DNA of 64,000 nucleotides from Belnapia arida (GTDB taxonomy: Bacteria; Pseudomonadota; Alphaproteobacteria; Acetobacterales; Acetobacteraceae), in NCBI RefSeq assembly GCF_016773205.1, contig NZ_JAETWB010000008.1, positions 124,001 through 188,000 on the forward strand, written 5' to 3'. Shown in pieces: positions 18,270 to 26,766 of this stretch. Below the pieces are notes generated by a model that was not told where the DNA came from, made no database searches, and worked only from the letters and a program-made list of their open reading frames with translations. The translations under genes and the position numbers were made by a program. Each line of letters starts with the position of its first letter. The stretch's first letter is position 1.

Positions 18270-19862
18270 TCAGCCTTTCTGGGCGTTCCAGAAAAGCGGC
18301 ATCCCCCCGAGCACCCCGGTCAGCCCACGGCGATAGGACCAGGGCTGGAAATACTGCCCGAGCGGCAGGTAGGGCGGCTCGCGCAGCCCTTCCTCCTGAA
18401 TCTGGGCGGCCAGCTTCTGCTGCGCGGCCAGGTCCGGCGCCTCGAGCCAGGCGGCGCGCAGCTCCTCGAGCTTCGGCATGGTGGGCCAGCCGAACCAGGC
18501 GCTCGTGCCGTTGCCGCGCAGGCCGAGATGCGTCGCCGGCGAGAAGAAGTCGAGCCCGGTGAAGAAGGTGAAGAAGACGCTCCAGCCCCCCTTCTCCGCC
18601 GGCTCGCGGCTGGCGCGGCGCTGCACGACGCTGCCCCAATCGGTCGAGACGTAATCGACATTCATCCCCGACTTCACCAGCATGTCGCGCCCCACCTGGG
18701 CAAGGGCGTTGAGCGAGGGGAAGTCGGAGGCGGCGATCACCACGATCTTCTCGCCCTTGTAGCCGGCGGCGGCGAGGTCGCGCTTCACCTTGTCGTAGTC
18801 GCGTGGGCCCTTCAGCGCGTCGAGGCCGACGGTGCTGGCCATCGGCGTCCCCGGCGGGAAGCAGCCGACGCCGTCCCGCCAGTTGGACGGGTCGGTGCCG
18901 ATGACGGCGCTCATGTAGTCGGACTGCTCGACGCCGCCGAGCAGGGCGCGGCGGATCGCAGGGTTGTTGAAGGGCGGGTGCAGGGAGTTGAAGCGCAGCA
19001 GCGCCATCAGCCCGGTCGGGTCATAATTCTCGACGACGAGGTTGCGGTTGCGGCGGAGCAGCGGCAGCAGGTCGGCGGTCGGCTGTTCCCACCAATCCGC
19101 CTCGTTGTTGCCGAGCGCGGCCGCGGCGGTCGAGGCGTCCGGGACCACGCGCCATTCGACGCGGTCGAAATTGACGCGCTTCGGCCCCGAGGTCCAGGCC
19201 GGCGTGCCGGCCTCGCGCGGGACGTAATTCGGGTTGCGCTCATAGACCAGCAGGCTGCCTGGCACCCGCTCGTCGGCTTTGAAGCGGAAGGGCCCGGAGC
19301 CGATATTCTCCTTGATCGGCGTGTTGGCGTCCTGCGAGGCGATGCGCTCCGGCATCATGAAGGGCACCGGCGTCGAGGGCTTGGCCAGCGCGTCGAAGAG
19401 CAGGGCAAAGGGCCGCTTGAGGCGGAAGGTGAAGTTGCGGTCGTCATCGTCGACCAGCTCCTCGGTCGCCGCCATCAACGCCTGGCCGAGCGCGTCGCGC
19501 TGGGCCCAGCGCTTGATCGAGGCGACGCAATCCCTGGCCCGCACCGGCTCCCCATCATGGAAGGCGAGGCCCTGGCGCAGCGTGATGGTCACCCGCCGCC
19601 CGCCATCCTCCACCTTGTGCCCCTCGGCCATCTGCGGCTGCGGCTTGAAATCGGCATCCAAGCCATAGAGCGTGTCGTAGATCAGAAAGGCGTGGTGCCG
19701 CGTGACATAGGCGGTGGTGACGATGGGGTCGACCACCGCCACGTCGGACTGGGGGATGAAGCGCAGCACCCGGCTGCCCGCCGGCTGCGCCAGGGCGGGC
19801 ACCGGCAGGCGCAGAGCGGTGCCGGCCAGCGCGGCGCCGGCCAGCAGATTGCGACGATGCAT
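18270..19862 (-). CDS. ABC transporter substrate-binding protein, SBP_bac_5 family (array member 6, first in transcription order)
   Basis: 530 residues from the ATG at 19862 (MHRRNLLAG); a longer open frame upstream overlaps the kinase gene and has no signal peptide. The signal ends PALAQ and is followed by VLRFIPQSDVAVVDPIVTT. Landmarks: LRQGLAFHDGEPV, NIGSGPFRF, NNEADWWEQP, FNSLHPPFNNPA, STDWGSVVQRRASREP. It stands 81 bases before member 5, a gap filled by two hairpins, so it may be expressed at a different level. Confidence 0.9.
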   Translation of the reverse strand: MHRRNLLAGAALAGTALRLPVPALAQPAGSRVLRFIPQSDVAVVDPIVTTAYVTRHHAFLIYDTLYGLDADFKPQPQMAEGHKVEDGGRRVTITLRQGLAFHDGEPVRARDCVASIKRWAQRDALGQALMAATEELVDDDDRNFTFRLKRPFALLFDALAKPSTPVPFMMPERIASQDANTPIKENIGSGPFRFKADERVPGSLLVYERNPNYVPREAGTPAWTSGPKRVNFDRVEWRVVPDASTAAAALGNNEADWWEQPTADLLPLLRRNRNLVVENYDPTGLMALLRFNSLHPPFNNPAIRRALLGGVEQSDYMSAVIGTDPSNWRDGVGCFPPGTPMASTVGLDALKGPRDYDKVKRDLAAAGYKGEKIVVIAASDFPSLNALAQVGRDMLVKSGMNVDYVSTDWGSVVQRRASREPAEKGGWSVFFTFFTGLDFFSPATHLGLRGNGTSAWFGWPTMPKLEELRAAWLEAPDLAAQQKLAAQIQEEGLREPPYLPLGQYFQPWSYRRGLTGVLGGMPLFWNAQKG

Positions 19863-19927
19863 GGGCTCTTTCTCCCGGAAACGAAACGGCCGGGACAGTA
19901 GCGGTTTTCCAGCCCCCGTGAAGCACC

Positions 19928-21103
19928 CTATTCGGGCAACGGCATCCGCAGGGTGAAGCGCGTTTCCGCCGGGGTGGAGGTGGCCTCGATGATGCCGCCA
20001 TGCGCCTCGGCGATCTGCTGGGCGATATAGAGGCCGAGGCCCAGCCCCTCCCCCCGCGGTCCCTGGGGGCCGCGGACGAAGGGTTGGAAGAGGCCAGGCA
20101 GCATCCCGGGCGGGATCGGCTCGCCGGCATTGGCGACGGAGAGCTCGAACCACCCGCCCTCCGCCCAGGCCGAGACGCGCACCGGCCGGTTCGCTGCGCC
20201 ATGGGTCAGCGCATTGCCGAGCAGGTTGGAGACGAGCTGCGCCATGCGTCTGCGATCGCAGGTAACTGGCGCATCAAGGCGGCAGGCGATGTCGACAATC
20301 CGGTCCGGCCGGTCGACTTGCAACTCAGACGCGATTTGTCGAAGTAATGTTTCTATTTCTACGTGCTCTCGTTCGAGCAGCAGCCCGTCGCCGAGGCGGC
20401 AGCGGGCGAAATCCACGAGATTGTCGATCAGCCCGCTCATCCGCCCAACACTCGCCTGGACCAGGGTGATGAGGCGCAAGGCCTGATCGTCGAGCGGCGT
20501 CTTCCGCAGCAGCCGCATCCCGCCGTCTATGGCGGCGAGCGGGTTGCGCAGGTCATGCCCAAGTACCGCAATGAACTGCTCGCGCAGGGCCGCCACGCGC
20601 TGGGCGTCGAGCAGCGTCGCCTCGCTCGCTACCGTCCGCTCCAGCGCAGCGAGATGCTGGCCGATGAGGTCGGCAAACATCTCGAACATTCCAACGATCT
20701 CAGGCACGTCCAACCGGCGCGGCTCCGGATCGATGGCGCAGAGCGTGCCGAAGACGCTGCCATCCGCGCGGCGGACCGGCACGGAAATGTAACTGCGGAA
20801 GCCATAGGTCGCCGGCGTGTGATGGGAACAATAGACCGGATGGGCGACGACATCGTCGATGACGACGCGCGTCGTCGCCAGGCGGACCTCGTGGCAGAGC
20901 GTCGACTCGATGGGCAGTTCGCCGCCGGGGGCGAGGCCGAAGGCGATTTCATCACGGATGGCGCAGGCGATCCAGCGGTCCTCCGTGACGCGCGCGACCG
21001 CCGCGAACCGCATGCCGCTCAGCCGGCAGACGGTGTCGAGAACGGTCGGCATGATCGGGATGCTGCCGATTGCGGCCACATCTGCGGCGAAATCCTCGGT
21101 CAT
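19928..21103 (-). CDS. Sensor histidine kinase with GAF domain
   Basis: 391 residues with no membrane segment. Residues about 15-155 form a GAF domain (VCRLSGMRFAAVARV through YISVPVRRADGSVFGTLCAIDP). The dimerisation/phosphoacceptor box is LGHDLRNPL with H183. The ATPase domain shows the N box LVSNLLGNALTHG (N293, N297) and the G2 box GEGLGLGLYI. It is probably a soluble kinase sensing a small molecule or light/redox cofactor through GAF; a bilin-binding Cys cannot be assigned with confidence. No response regulator gene is adjacent, so the partner is unknown. It lies 65 bases before the binding-protein array, on the same strand. Confidence 0.88.
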   Translation of the reverse strand: MTEDFAADVAAIGSIPIMPTVLDTVCRLSGMRFAAVARVTEDRWIACAIRDEIAFGLAPGGELPIESTLCHEVRLATTRVVIDDVVAHPVYCSHHTPATYGFRSYISVPVRRADGSVFGTLCAIDPEPRRLDVPEIVGMFEMFADLIGQHLAALERTVASEATLLDAQRVAALREQFIAVLGHDLRNPLAAIDGGMRLLRKTPLDDQALRLITLVQASVGRMSGLIDNLVDFARCRLGDGLLLEREHVEIETLLRQIASELQVDRPDRIVDIACRLDAPVTCDRRRMAQLVSNLLGNALTHGAANRPVRVSAWAEGGWFELSVANAGEPIPPGMLPGLFQPFVRGPQGPRGEGLGLGLYIAQQIAEAHGGIIEATSTPAETRFTLRMPLPE

Positions 21104-21309
21104 TGTGCCCGCGGGCCTTTCATTGCCGCATCATGAACAATTTCCAGATCGAACTGGAATACGGACATGCGGATTTTCGTGGCGCTTGCGCCGTGGAACG
21201 TGACAGCGGAAGCGGCGGTTTCGCGCCCTGGGTGAGCAGTTGTCACCGCGCCGTGGTTTGTCCCAGCAGTCGGGGACGCGTATTCCTTGCTGCATACAGG
21301 ATGCCTTGA
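21104..21309. other. Divergent intergenic region
   Basis: 206 bases between the kinase (minus) and the GtrA gene (plus). It must hold both promoters, but I see no convincing -35/-10 pair or inverted repeat. AGGA 8 bases before the GtrA ATG is the likely ribosome-binding site. Confidence 0.4.
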
Positions 21310-21792
21310 ATGAATTCTTCCCTCACCGGTCCCGAACTTTCCGCCCCTTCCTTCGCCACCCGCAACGGTGGCGGCATGGTGGGCGAGTTCCTGCGCTTTG
21401 GCACGGTCGGCGTGGCAGGCTTCCTCGTTGATGCAGGGGTGCTGACGGCCGGCATCGCACTCGGCACCGGCCCCTGGCTAGGCCGGTTACTTTCCTACCT
21501 TGCCGCCGCCACCACAACCTTTGCATTGAACAGGGCCTGGACTTTTCGCTCTTCGCGGCAGGAAGGCGGGCTCGGCCGGCAATGGTTGCTCTTCCTGCTC
21601 GTGAATGTGCTCGGTTTCCTGTGCAACTACGGAACCTATGCAGCGCTCCTCGCCGGAGTTCCGCTGGTCGCGGCCCATCCCGTGATTGGTGTCGCGGCCG
21701 GCTCGGTTGCGGGCCTTGCCGCCAACTTTTTCATGTCCCGGCGCTTCGTTTTCGGTGCCGCCGGGGCCGACCCCCGTTCCTCCAGAGCGTGA
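21310..21792 (+). CDS. GtrA family membrane protein
   Basis: 160 residues with four hydrophobic helices in the pattern of GtrA (FLRFGTVGVAGFLVDAGVL, then LLSYLAAATTTFALNRAWTF, which contains the family's NR-x-WTF motif, and a matching SRRFVF near the C-terminus). GtrA proteins are thought to flip undecaprenyl-phosphate-linked sugars across the inner membrane. Its natural partner, a GtrB/DPM1-like GT2 with C-terminal membrane helices, is encoded at 23445. It is the first gene of the plus-strand polysaccharide group. Confidence 0.85.
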   Translation: MNSSLTGPELSAPSFATRNGGGMVGEFLRFGTVGVAGFLVDAGVLTAGIALGTGPWLGRLLSYLAAATTTFALNRAWTFRSSRQEGGLGRQWLLFLLVNVLGFLCNYGTYAALLAGVPLVAAHPVIGVAAGSVAGLAANFFMSRRFVFGAAGADPRSSRA

Positions 21793-21854
21793 AGGCCAGC
21801 GGGAGCCATGCCCATCGCAATCGAGAGCCTCAACCCCAGCCCTGAGCGGTCAGC

Positions 21855-23363
21855 ATGCAGGACGTGATGCCACCTGAGCACCGCACCGGCGACAGCCGGC
21901 TGCTGACCGCCGTGGCGGAAGCCGGCTGGGTCGGTCTCCGCGGCGGTGCACGCCGCGAGCGCTGGGCAATCGGTTCGCCATTGCCGCCGGCGCTGCTGGC
22001 ATTGGCCGTGGCGATGCTGGACGCTCTGTGCCTCGCCGCCACCGGCCTCGCCGTGCAGGCGCTGCCGCTGGAGCCGGCCGAGGGGCCGGCGCTGCGACTC
22101 ATCGGCTTCGTGGCGCTGCTCGTGCCTTGTCTGATTGCCGCTGCCGGCGGCTACGGCCATGCGGCGCTCTTCGGCGGCAAGCGGGCTGGGCTCGGTGCCC
22201 TCGCCGGGCTGGTCCTCGGCATCGGCGGCATGGGTCTGGCGGCGCAAGCGCTCGGCGCCCGCGGCAATTTCGCGCCTGGCCTGGCGCTGCTCTGGCTCGT
22301 CATTGCCATGCCGCCGGTGCTCGCCGCGCGCATGGCGGCCGCCGTCGCCCTGCGCGCCGCAGCGGAGCGTACCCGGCAACGCGCCGTGGTGGTCGGCGAC
22401 GGGCCGCAGGCCGCGCGCCTGGTCGCCGCCCTCGGCGGCCGGCCGGACCGCAGCCTGGAGCTGGTCGGCCTGGTCGATGACCGGCGCACCCATCAGGTCG
22501 GTGGGTTGCGCAACGGCCTGCCTTATCTCGGCTCGCTCGAGGCGCTGAATGCCATGATCCGCCGCGGCGAGGTGGACCAGGTGATCCTTGCCCTCCCCTG
22601 GGCGGCCGAATCGCGCCTGCAGAACCTGCTGCGGCACTTCGGCGACTACCCTGTCGATGTCCGCCTCGCTCCGGACCTCATGGCCTATCGCAGCCTCGGC
22701 ACCGCGCCGGAGGGCGAGCGCCTGCGCCTGCTTCGCCTCGCCGACCGGCCGATCAGCGGCTGGGGCGCCGTCGTCAAGATGGTGGAGGACTATGTCCTCG
22801 CCCTGCTGGCGCTGGCCGTCGCCGCTGTGCCGATGGCGCTCATCGCCCTCGCTGTGCGGCTCGACAGCCCTGGCCCGGTGCTGTTCCGCCAGCGCCGCAC
22901 CGGCTTCAACAACCAGCCCTTCTACGTGTTGAAGTTCCGCACGATGTATCACGAGGCATCGGACTACACCGTAGCGAAGCAGGTCTCGCTCGGCGACAAG
23001 CGGGTGACGCGGGTCGGCGCCATCCTCCGCCGCACCTCGCTCGACGAGCTGCCGCAGCTTTTCAACATCCTCCGCGGCGACATGTCCTTCATCGGCCCCC
23101 GGCCGCATGCGCCGGGCACCCGCGCCGGCGGGAGGCCCTTCGAGGAGGTCGCCGCCCGCTACGCCGCGCGGCACCGGGTGAAGCCGGGCCTTACCGGCCT
23201 CGCCCAGGTCCGCGGCTGGCGCGGCCCGACCGAGACGGAGGAGAAGCTGCTGCGTCGGGTCGAGAGCGATCTCGAATACATCGAGACTTGGTCGCTTTGG
23301 CTCGACTTCACCATCTTGGTGCGGACGTTGCTCGCTGTCGCCCGGATGCGGAACGCCTTCTGA
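21855..23363 (+). CDS. Undecaprenyl-phosphate sugar phosphotransferase (WcaJ/PssY-type initiating enzyme)
   Basis: 502 residues. N-terminal membrane helices (about residues 35-140) are followed by a Rossmann-like region (RAVVVGDGPQAARLVAAL) and a further helix near residue 315. The C-terminal bacterial sugar transferase domain shows LKFRTM, RRTSLDELPQLFNILRGDMSFIGPRP and VKPGLTGLAQVRGWRG. It transfers a sugar-1-phosphate, commonly glucose-1-phosphate, to undecaprenyl phosphate and so starts repeat-unit assembly. Its position directly after the GtrA gene and before two glycosyltransferases fits a polysaccharide locus. The start ATG at 21855 has only a weak ribosome-binding site. Confidence 0.9.
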   Translation: MQDVMPPEHRTGDSRLLTAVAEAGWVGLRGGARRERWAIGSPLPPALLALAVAMLDALCLAATGLAVQALPLEPAEGPALRLIGFVALLVPCLIAAAGGYGHAALFGGKRAGLGALAGLVLGIGGMGLAAQALGARGNFAPGLALLWLVIAMPPVLAARMAAAVALRAAAERTRQRAVVVGDGPQAARLVAALGGRPDRSLELVGLVDDRRTHQVGGLRNGLPYLGSLEALNAMIRRGEVDQVILALPWAAESRLQNLLRHFGDYPVDVRLAPDLMAYRSLGTAPEGERLRLLRLADRPISGWGAVVKMVEDYVLALLALAVAAVPMALIALAVRLDSPGPVLFRQRRTGFNNQPFYVLKFRTMYHEASDYTVAKQVSLGDKRVTRVGAILRRTSLDELPQLFNILRGDMSFIGPRPHAPGTRAGGRPFEEVAARYAARHRVKPGLTGLAQVRGWRGPTETEEKLLRRVESDLEYIETWSLWLDFTILVRTLLAVARMRNAF

Positions 23364-23444
23364 CCGGCGGGGGTCATCCCCCCGCCACATTCCTTACGTA
23401 GAACGGTTTCCTAGGCTTAACAGCCGAGGATGGAAGCCCTCACC

Positions 23445-24455
23445 ATGCCGGAGAGCACCTTGCCCGACACCCATCTCACGCCCGGAGCGGAGCTGCTGCC
23501 GGGCTACCGCCACGCCCCACGCGTCGCGGTGCTCATCCCCTGCTACAACGAGGAGGTGGCGATCCCCCACGTGGTCGCCGCTTTCCGCGCCGCCCTGCCC
23601 GACGCGACCATCTATGTCTACGACAACAACTCGAAGGATGGCACCGCCGCCGCCGCCCGCGCCGCCGGGGCAGTCGTCCGCAACGAGTCGCTGCAGGGCA
23701 AGGGCCATGTCGTGCGGCGGATGTTCGCCGATATCGAGGCCGATGCCTATGTGCTGGTCGATGGCGACGACACCTACGACGCCTCCGCCGCGGCGGAGAT
23801 GCTGCGCCTGCTCTTCGCCGACCGCCTCGACATGGTGACCGGCGTGCGCCGCACCCCGGAGGCCATCGCCGCCGCCGCCTACCGCCCCGGCCACCAGCTC
23901 GGCAACGCCGTGCTGACGGGGATGGTGCGCTGGGTTTTCGGCGACCGCATCTCCGACATGCTCTCCGGCTACCGCGTCTTCTCACGCCGGTTCGTCAAGA
24001 GCTTCCCGGCGCTCGCCGCCGGCTTCGAGACGGAGACGGAGTTCACCGTTCACGCCCTCGAGCTGAAGCTGCCTGTCGGCGAGGTGCCGAGCGCCTACAA
24101 GGAGCGCCCTGCCGGCTCCACCAGCAAGCTCAACACCTACCGCGACGGCTTCCGCATCCTGCGGACCATCGTCACCCTGGTGCAGCGGGAGCGGCCGCTG
24201 ATGTTCTTCTCGGTCGCCGGCGGCATTCTGCTGTTCCTCGCCCTGATGCTGGCGGTGCCGCTGCTGCAGACCTTCCTCGCCACCGGCCTCGTCCCCCGGC
24301 TGCCGACGGCGGTGCTGGCGACTGGCCTCGTCCTGCTTTCCTTCCTCTCTTTCGTCTGCGGCCTCATCCTCGACACGGTGACGCGCGGCCGGCAGGAAGC
24401 GAAGCGCGTCGCCTACCTTGCCCTGCCCGCCCCAGATTTCGAGGAGCATCCATGA
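23445..24455 (+). CDS. GT2 glycosyltransferase with C-terminal membrane helices (GtrB/DPM1-like)
   Basis: 336 residues. The GT-A fold begins VAVLIPCYNEEVAIPHVVAAF; YVYDNNSKDGT and the metal-binding LVDGDDTYD (residues 105-112) follow. Two hydrophobic helices near the C-terminus (FFSVAGGILLFLALMLAVPL and VLLSFLSFVCGLILDTV) anchor it. This is the layout of polyprenyl-phosphate sugar transferases such as GtrB. The ATG at 23445 is preferred because GGAAG lies 8 bases ahead; an in-frame ATG at 23430 directly abuts GAGG and is less likely. It overlaps the next gene by 4 bases. Confidence 0.88.
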   Translation: MPESTLPDTHLTPGAELLPGYRHAPRVAVLIPCYNEEVAIPHVVAAFRAALPDATIYVYDNNSKDGTAAAARAAGAVVRNESLQGKGHVVRRMFADIEADAYVLVDGDDTYDASAAAEMLRLLFADRLDMVTGVRRTPEAIAAAAYRPGHQLGNAVLTGMVRWVFGDRISDMLSGYRVFSRRFVKSFPALAAGFETETEFTVHALELKLPVGEVPSAYKERPAGSTSKLNTYRDGFRILRTIVTLVQRERPLMFFSVAGGILLFLALMLAVPLLQTFLATGLVPRLPTAVLATGLVLLSFLSFVCGLILDTVTRGRQEAKRVAYLALPAPDFEEHP

Positions 24456-25486
24456 GCCTCGGCCCCTACCCTGCCCCCGAGCATGTCGCCGGCGCCCACG
24501 GGCCGGCGGGCGGGGTGGATGCGGACGTCATCATCCTGGCGATGGACCGTGCCGAGGAGACGGTGGCCGCCATCACCTCCGCCCGCGCCCAGGCCGGGCT
24601 TTCCAAGCATGTCTGGATCGCCGACCAGGGCAGCAAGCCGCAGAACCTCGCCCGCCTCGCCGCCGCCGTCGAGGGCGCGCCGGATGCGACGCTGGTGCGG
24701 CTCGACCGCAATTGGGGCGTCGCCGGCGGGCGCAACCGGGCGACGGCGCTCGGCCGCGGCCGGATGGTCTTCGCCCTCGACAACGACGCCGAATTCGCCG
24801 ACGCCGACACCCTCGCCCGCGCCCTCCGCGCCCTCGATGCGGAGCCGGACATCGCCACCATCGCCTGCCGCATCCTCGTCTTCGACACGGGTGCGGAGGA
24901 CCTCTCATCCTGGGGCTACCCGGCCGGGCTGCTGCCGCGCGCGGCAGAGAGCTTCGACGTCGCCACCTTCGTCGGCGCCGGCCATGCCATCCGCCGACGG
25001 GATTTCGAGCGTACCGGCGGCTATGACGACGCACTCTTCTTCTGTTGGGAGGAGTTCGACTTCGCCCTCCGCGCCATCAATGCCGGCCAGCGCATCCGTT
25101 ACCGCGGCGACATCGCCGTGCGTCACAAGGTGAGCGGTGAGCACCGCTTCGCCTGGTCCGGCACCCGCTGGTTCCACTTCGTCCGCAACCGCCTCTATAT
25201 CGGGCTTAAATACGGCCTCGCCCCGGCCTCGCTGCTACCGCGCTTCCTCGCCTATCAGGTGAAGGGCGCCCGCAACGGCGTGCTCGCCCAGGGGCTGAAG
25301 GCGGGGCCCGCGGCGCTCGGCCTCTGGCGCCGCTTCCGCCCGGCGCCGGGGATGGAGGCGCTCTACCGGCTGACGCCCGTGGCGCGCGACTACCTTGCCC
25401 GCAATGACGCCGCCCATCGCGGCGGCCTCAGCCGGCGGGTGCGGGCCGAGGTGCTGGCGGCCCTGCCGAGTGCCAAGGCCAGTTGA
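24452..25486 (+). CDS. GT2 family glycosyltransferase
   Basis: 344 residues, soluble or peripheral. Features are VWIADQGSKPQN, NWGVAGGRNRAT and VFALDNDAEF (the DxD-like metal site), then the acceptor region GGYDDALFFCWEEFDFALRAINAG with the conserved ED-like pair. It is typical of rhamnosyl- or other hexosyl-transferases acting on lipid-linked oligosaccharides. ATGA overlap with the previous gene indicates coupled translation. The sugar donor cannot be told from sequence. Confidence 0.85.
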   Translation: MSLGPYPAPEHVAGAHGPAGGVDADVIILAMDRAEETVAAITSARAQAGLSKHVWIADQGSKPQNLARLAAAVEGAPDATLVRLDRNWGVAGGRNRATALGRGRMVFALDNDAEFADADTLARALRALDAEPDIATIACRILVFDTGAEDLSSWGYPAGLLPRAAESFDVATFVGAGHAIRRRDFERTGGYDDALFFCWEEFDFALRAINAGQRIRYRGDIAVRHKVSGEHRFAWSGTRWFHFVRNRLYIGLKYGLAPASLLPRFLAYQVKGARNGVLAQGLKAGPAALGLWRRFRPAPGMEALYRLTPVARDYLARNDAAHRGGLSRRVRAEVLAALPSAKAS

Positions 25487-25517
25487 GGCCGGGCACCGCC
25501 GCCCCCACCTGAGACGG

Positions 25518-25808
25518 ATGCCCGAGGACAAGAGCGACGAATTGCGTGGCGAGATCATCGCCCTGGAAACAGCCCTGGCCGCGGCTTTCGGCGAGATCGC
25601 CGTGTTGCGCGCCACCATGCAGGGCGGCGGTGCCGAGATTGCCCTTGCCTCCATGGAGGAAATGGCAAAGCAGCTCGAAGCCTCCGTCCTGCGCGGCGTC
25701 GTTGGCGCTGAGGAGGCTGGCCGCCCCCAGGCCGCCGCCGGCTTCGAGCGCCGGATGGAGCTGATCGTGCATGCGCTCCGCAACGCCATCGCTTTCCGGG
25801 CCGGGTAG
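25518..25808 (+). CDS. Hypothetical protein
   Basis: 96 residues from the ATG at 25518; the longer open frame upstream overlaps the glycosyltransferase. The protein is acidic and helical (KSDELRGEIIALETALAAAF, EEMAKQLEASVL, ERRMELIVHALRNA), soluble, with no recognisable domain. A coiled-coil-like helix pair is plausible. It lies 31 bases after the GT2 gene and ends directly before the next small gene. Confidence 0.5.
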   Translation: MPEDKSDELRGEIIALETALAAAFGEIAVLRATMQGGGAEIALASMEEMAKQLEASVLRGVVGAEEAGRPQAAAGFERRMELIVHALRNAIAFRAG

Positions 25809-25814
25809 GTGGGA

Positions 25815-26012
25815 ATGGCGCGGCTGCTTTGGAGCCTCGGCACGCTGCTCGTGCTGGTCGGCGTGATGGCGCATCTTTTCGGCTGGGATGCAGTGCTCTG
25901 GATTCCGGAGGCAGTGCTGGATGCGCTGCGGGCGGACCCAAGGACCTGTGGGGTGATCCTGGCCGGGGCGGTGCTGATGCTGGTGGCGAGAATCATCAGC
26001 CGGAGAGGGTAG
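25815..26012 (+). CDS. Small membrane protein
   Basis: 65 residues from the ATG at 25815, preceded by AGGTGGGA; a GTG at 25809 is an alternative. Two hydrophobic helices (LLWSLGTLLVLVGVMAHLF and CGVILAGAVLMLVARII) flank a short loop, with a basic end (SRRG). Function unknown. It converges on the WecG/TagA gene 7 bases away. Confidence 0.5.
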   Translation: MARLLWSLGTLLVLVGVMAHLFGWDAVLWIPEAVLDALRADPRTCGVILAGAVLMLVARIISRRG

Positions 26013-26019
26013 CGGCCCC

Positions 26020-26766
26020 TCAACGGGGCTGCTTCGCTTCCCGCCGCAGCAGGGCGATGATGGCCGGGCTGTCCACCAGGTAGCGCCGGGCGAGGCGCTT
26101 CGGGTCCTGCATCATCCGCCAGGCCCATTCCATCCCGGCCCGTTGCACCGCGAGCGGCGCCCGCCGTTCCTCGCCGGTGAGGAAAAGCAGGCTCGCCCCG
26201 ATGCAGAGGCCGACCCCCCGCCCCTTCCCGCGCGCCGCCACAGCCTGCGCTACCCGCTCCTGCCGCGGCGAGCCGACGGCGAGGAAGCTGTAGCGCGCCG
26301 GGTGATCCTCGATGAAGCGGACCGCCGCCTCGAACTGCGCAAGATCCCGGTCGAACCCCATCGGCGGGTTGTAATGGGCGATCCGTCGGAGCCCCGTCCG
26401 TGCCGCCAGCCGTTCGAGCGCGGCCGGCGCCAGGCCGAGCACCGTCACTGGCTCGTCTGCCGGCAGCCCAGCCATTAAGGCGGCGGTAAGGTCGCTGCCC
26501 GGCACCACCGCCGGTGCCGCCAGCCCCATCACACCGGCAAGCCGCGCCACCACCCGGCTGTCGAGCAGCCGCAGCATCGCCGCGTCATAAAGCGGCCGCA
26601 GCGTCGGGTCGCGTGCCAGCCGCACCAGATGGTCGGCATTCGGCGTCACGACATAGCCGAAAGGCGCTTCCGCCGGCCGCCCCGCCAGCAGGGCCAGCAC
26701 GCCCTGCAAGGGAAGGTCGGCGAAATCCAGCTCGAGCAGGCGCCGGAGCGGAGCCTCAGATTGCAA
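26020..26766 (-). CDS. WecG/TagA/CpsF family glycosyltransferase
   Basis: 248 residues if translation begins at the TTG at 26766, which overlaps the end of the upstream gene by 11 bases and has CAGG upstream; this gives the usual family length. An ATG at 26865 would add 33 low-complexity residues read from inside the neighbour. Family marks are VVTPNADHLVRLARDP, LLDSRVVARL, VPGSDLTAALM, HYNPPMGF and FLAVGSPRQERVAQ, ending in the tail (GMEWAWRMMQDPKRLARRY). The family adds a sugar such as ManNAc(A) to lipid-linked intermediates. Confidence 0.88.
   Translation of the reverse strand: MQSEAPLRRLLELDFADLPLQGVLALLAGRPAEAPFGYVVTPNADHLVRLARDPTLRPLYDAAMLRLLDSRVVARLAGVMGLAAPAVVPGSDLTAALMAGLPADEPVTVLGLAPAALERLAARTGLRRIAHYNPPMGFDRDLAQFEAAVRFIEDHPARYSFLAVGSPRQERVAQAVAARGKGRGVGLCIGASLLFLTGEERRAPLAVQRAGMEWAWRMMQDPKRLARRYLVDSPAIIALLRREAKQPR

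Noticed and set aside
10023-19862. Assembly duplication as the cause of the repeated binding-protein genes
   Set aside because: The six proteins differ along their whole length, including signals and ligand loops, so they are true paralogues.
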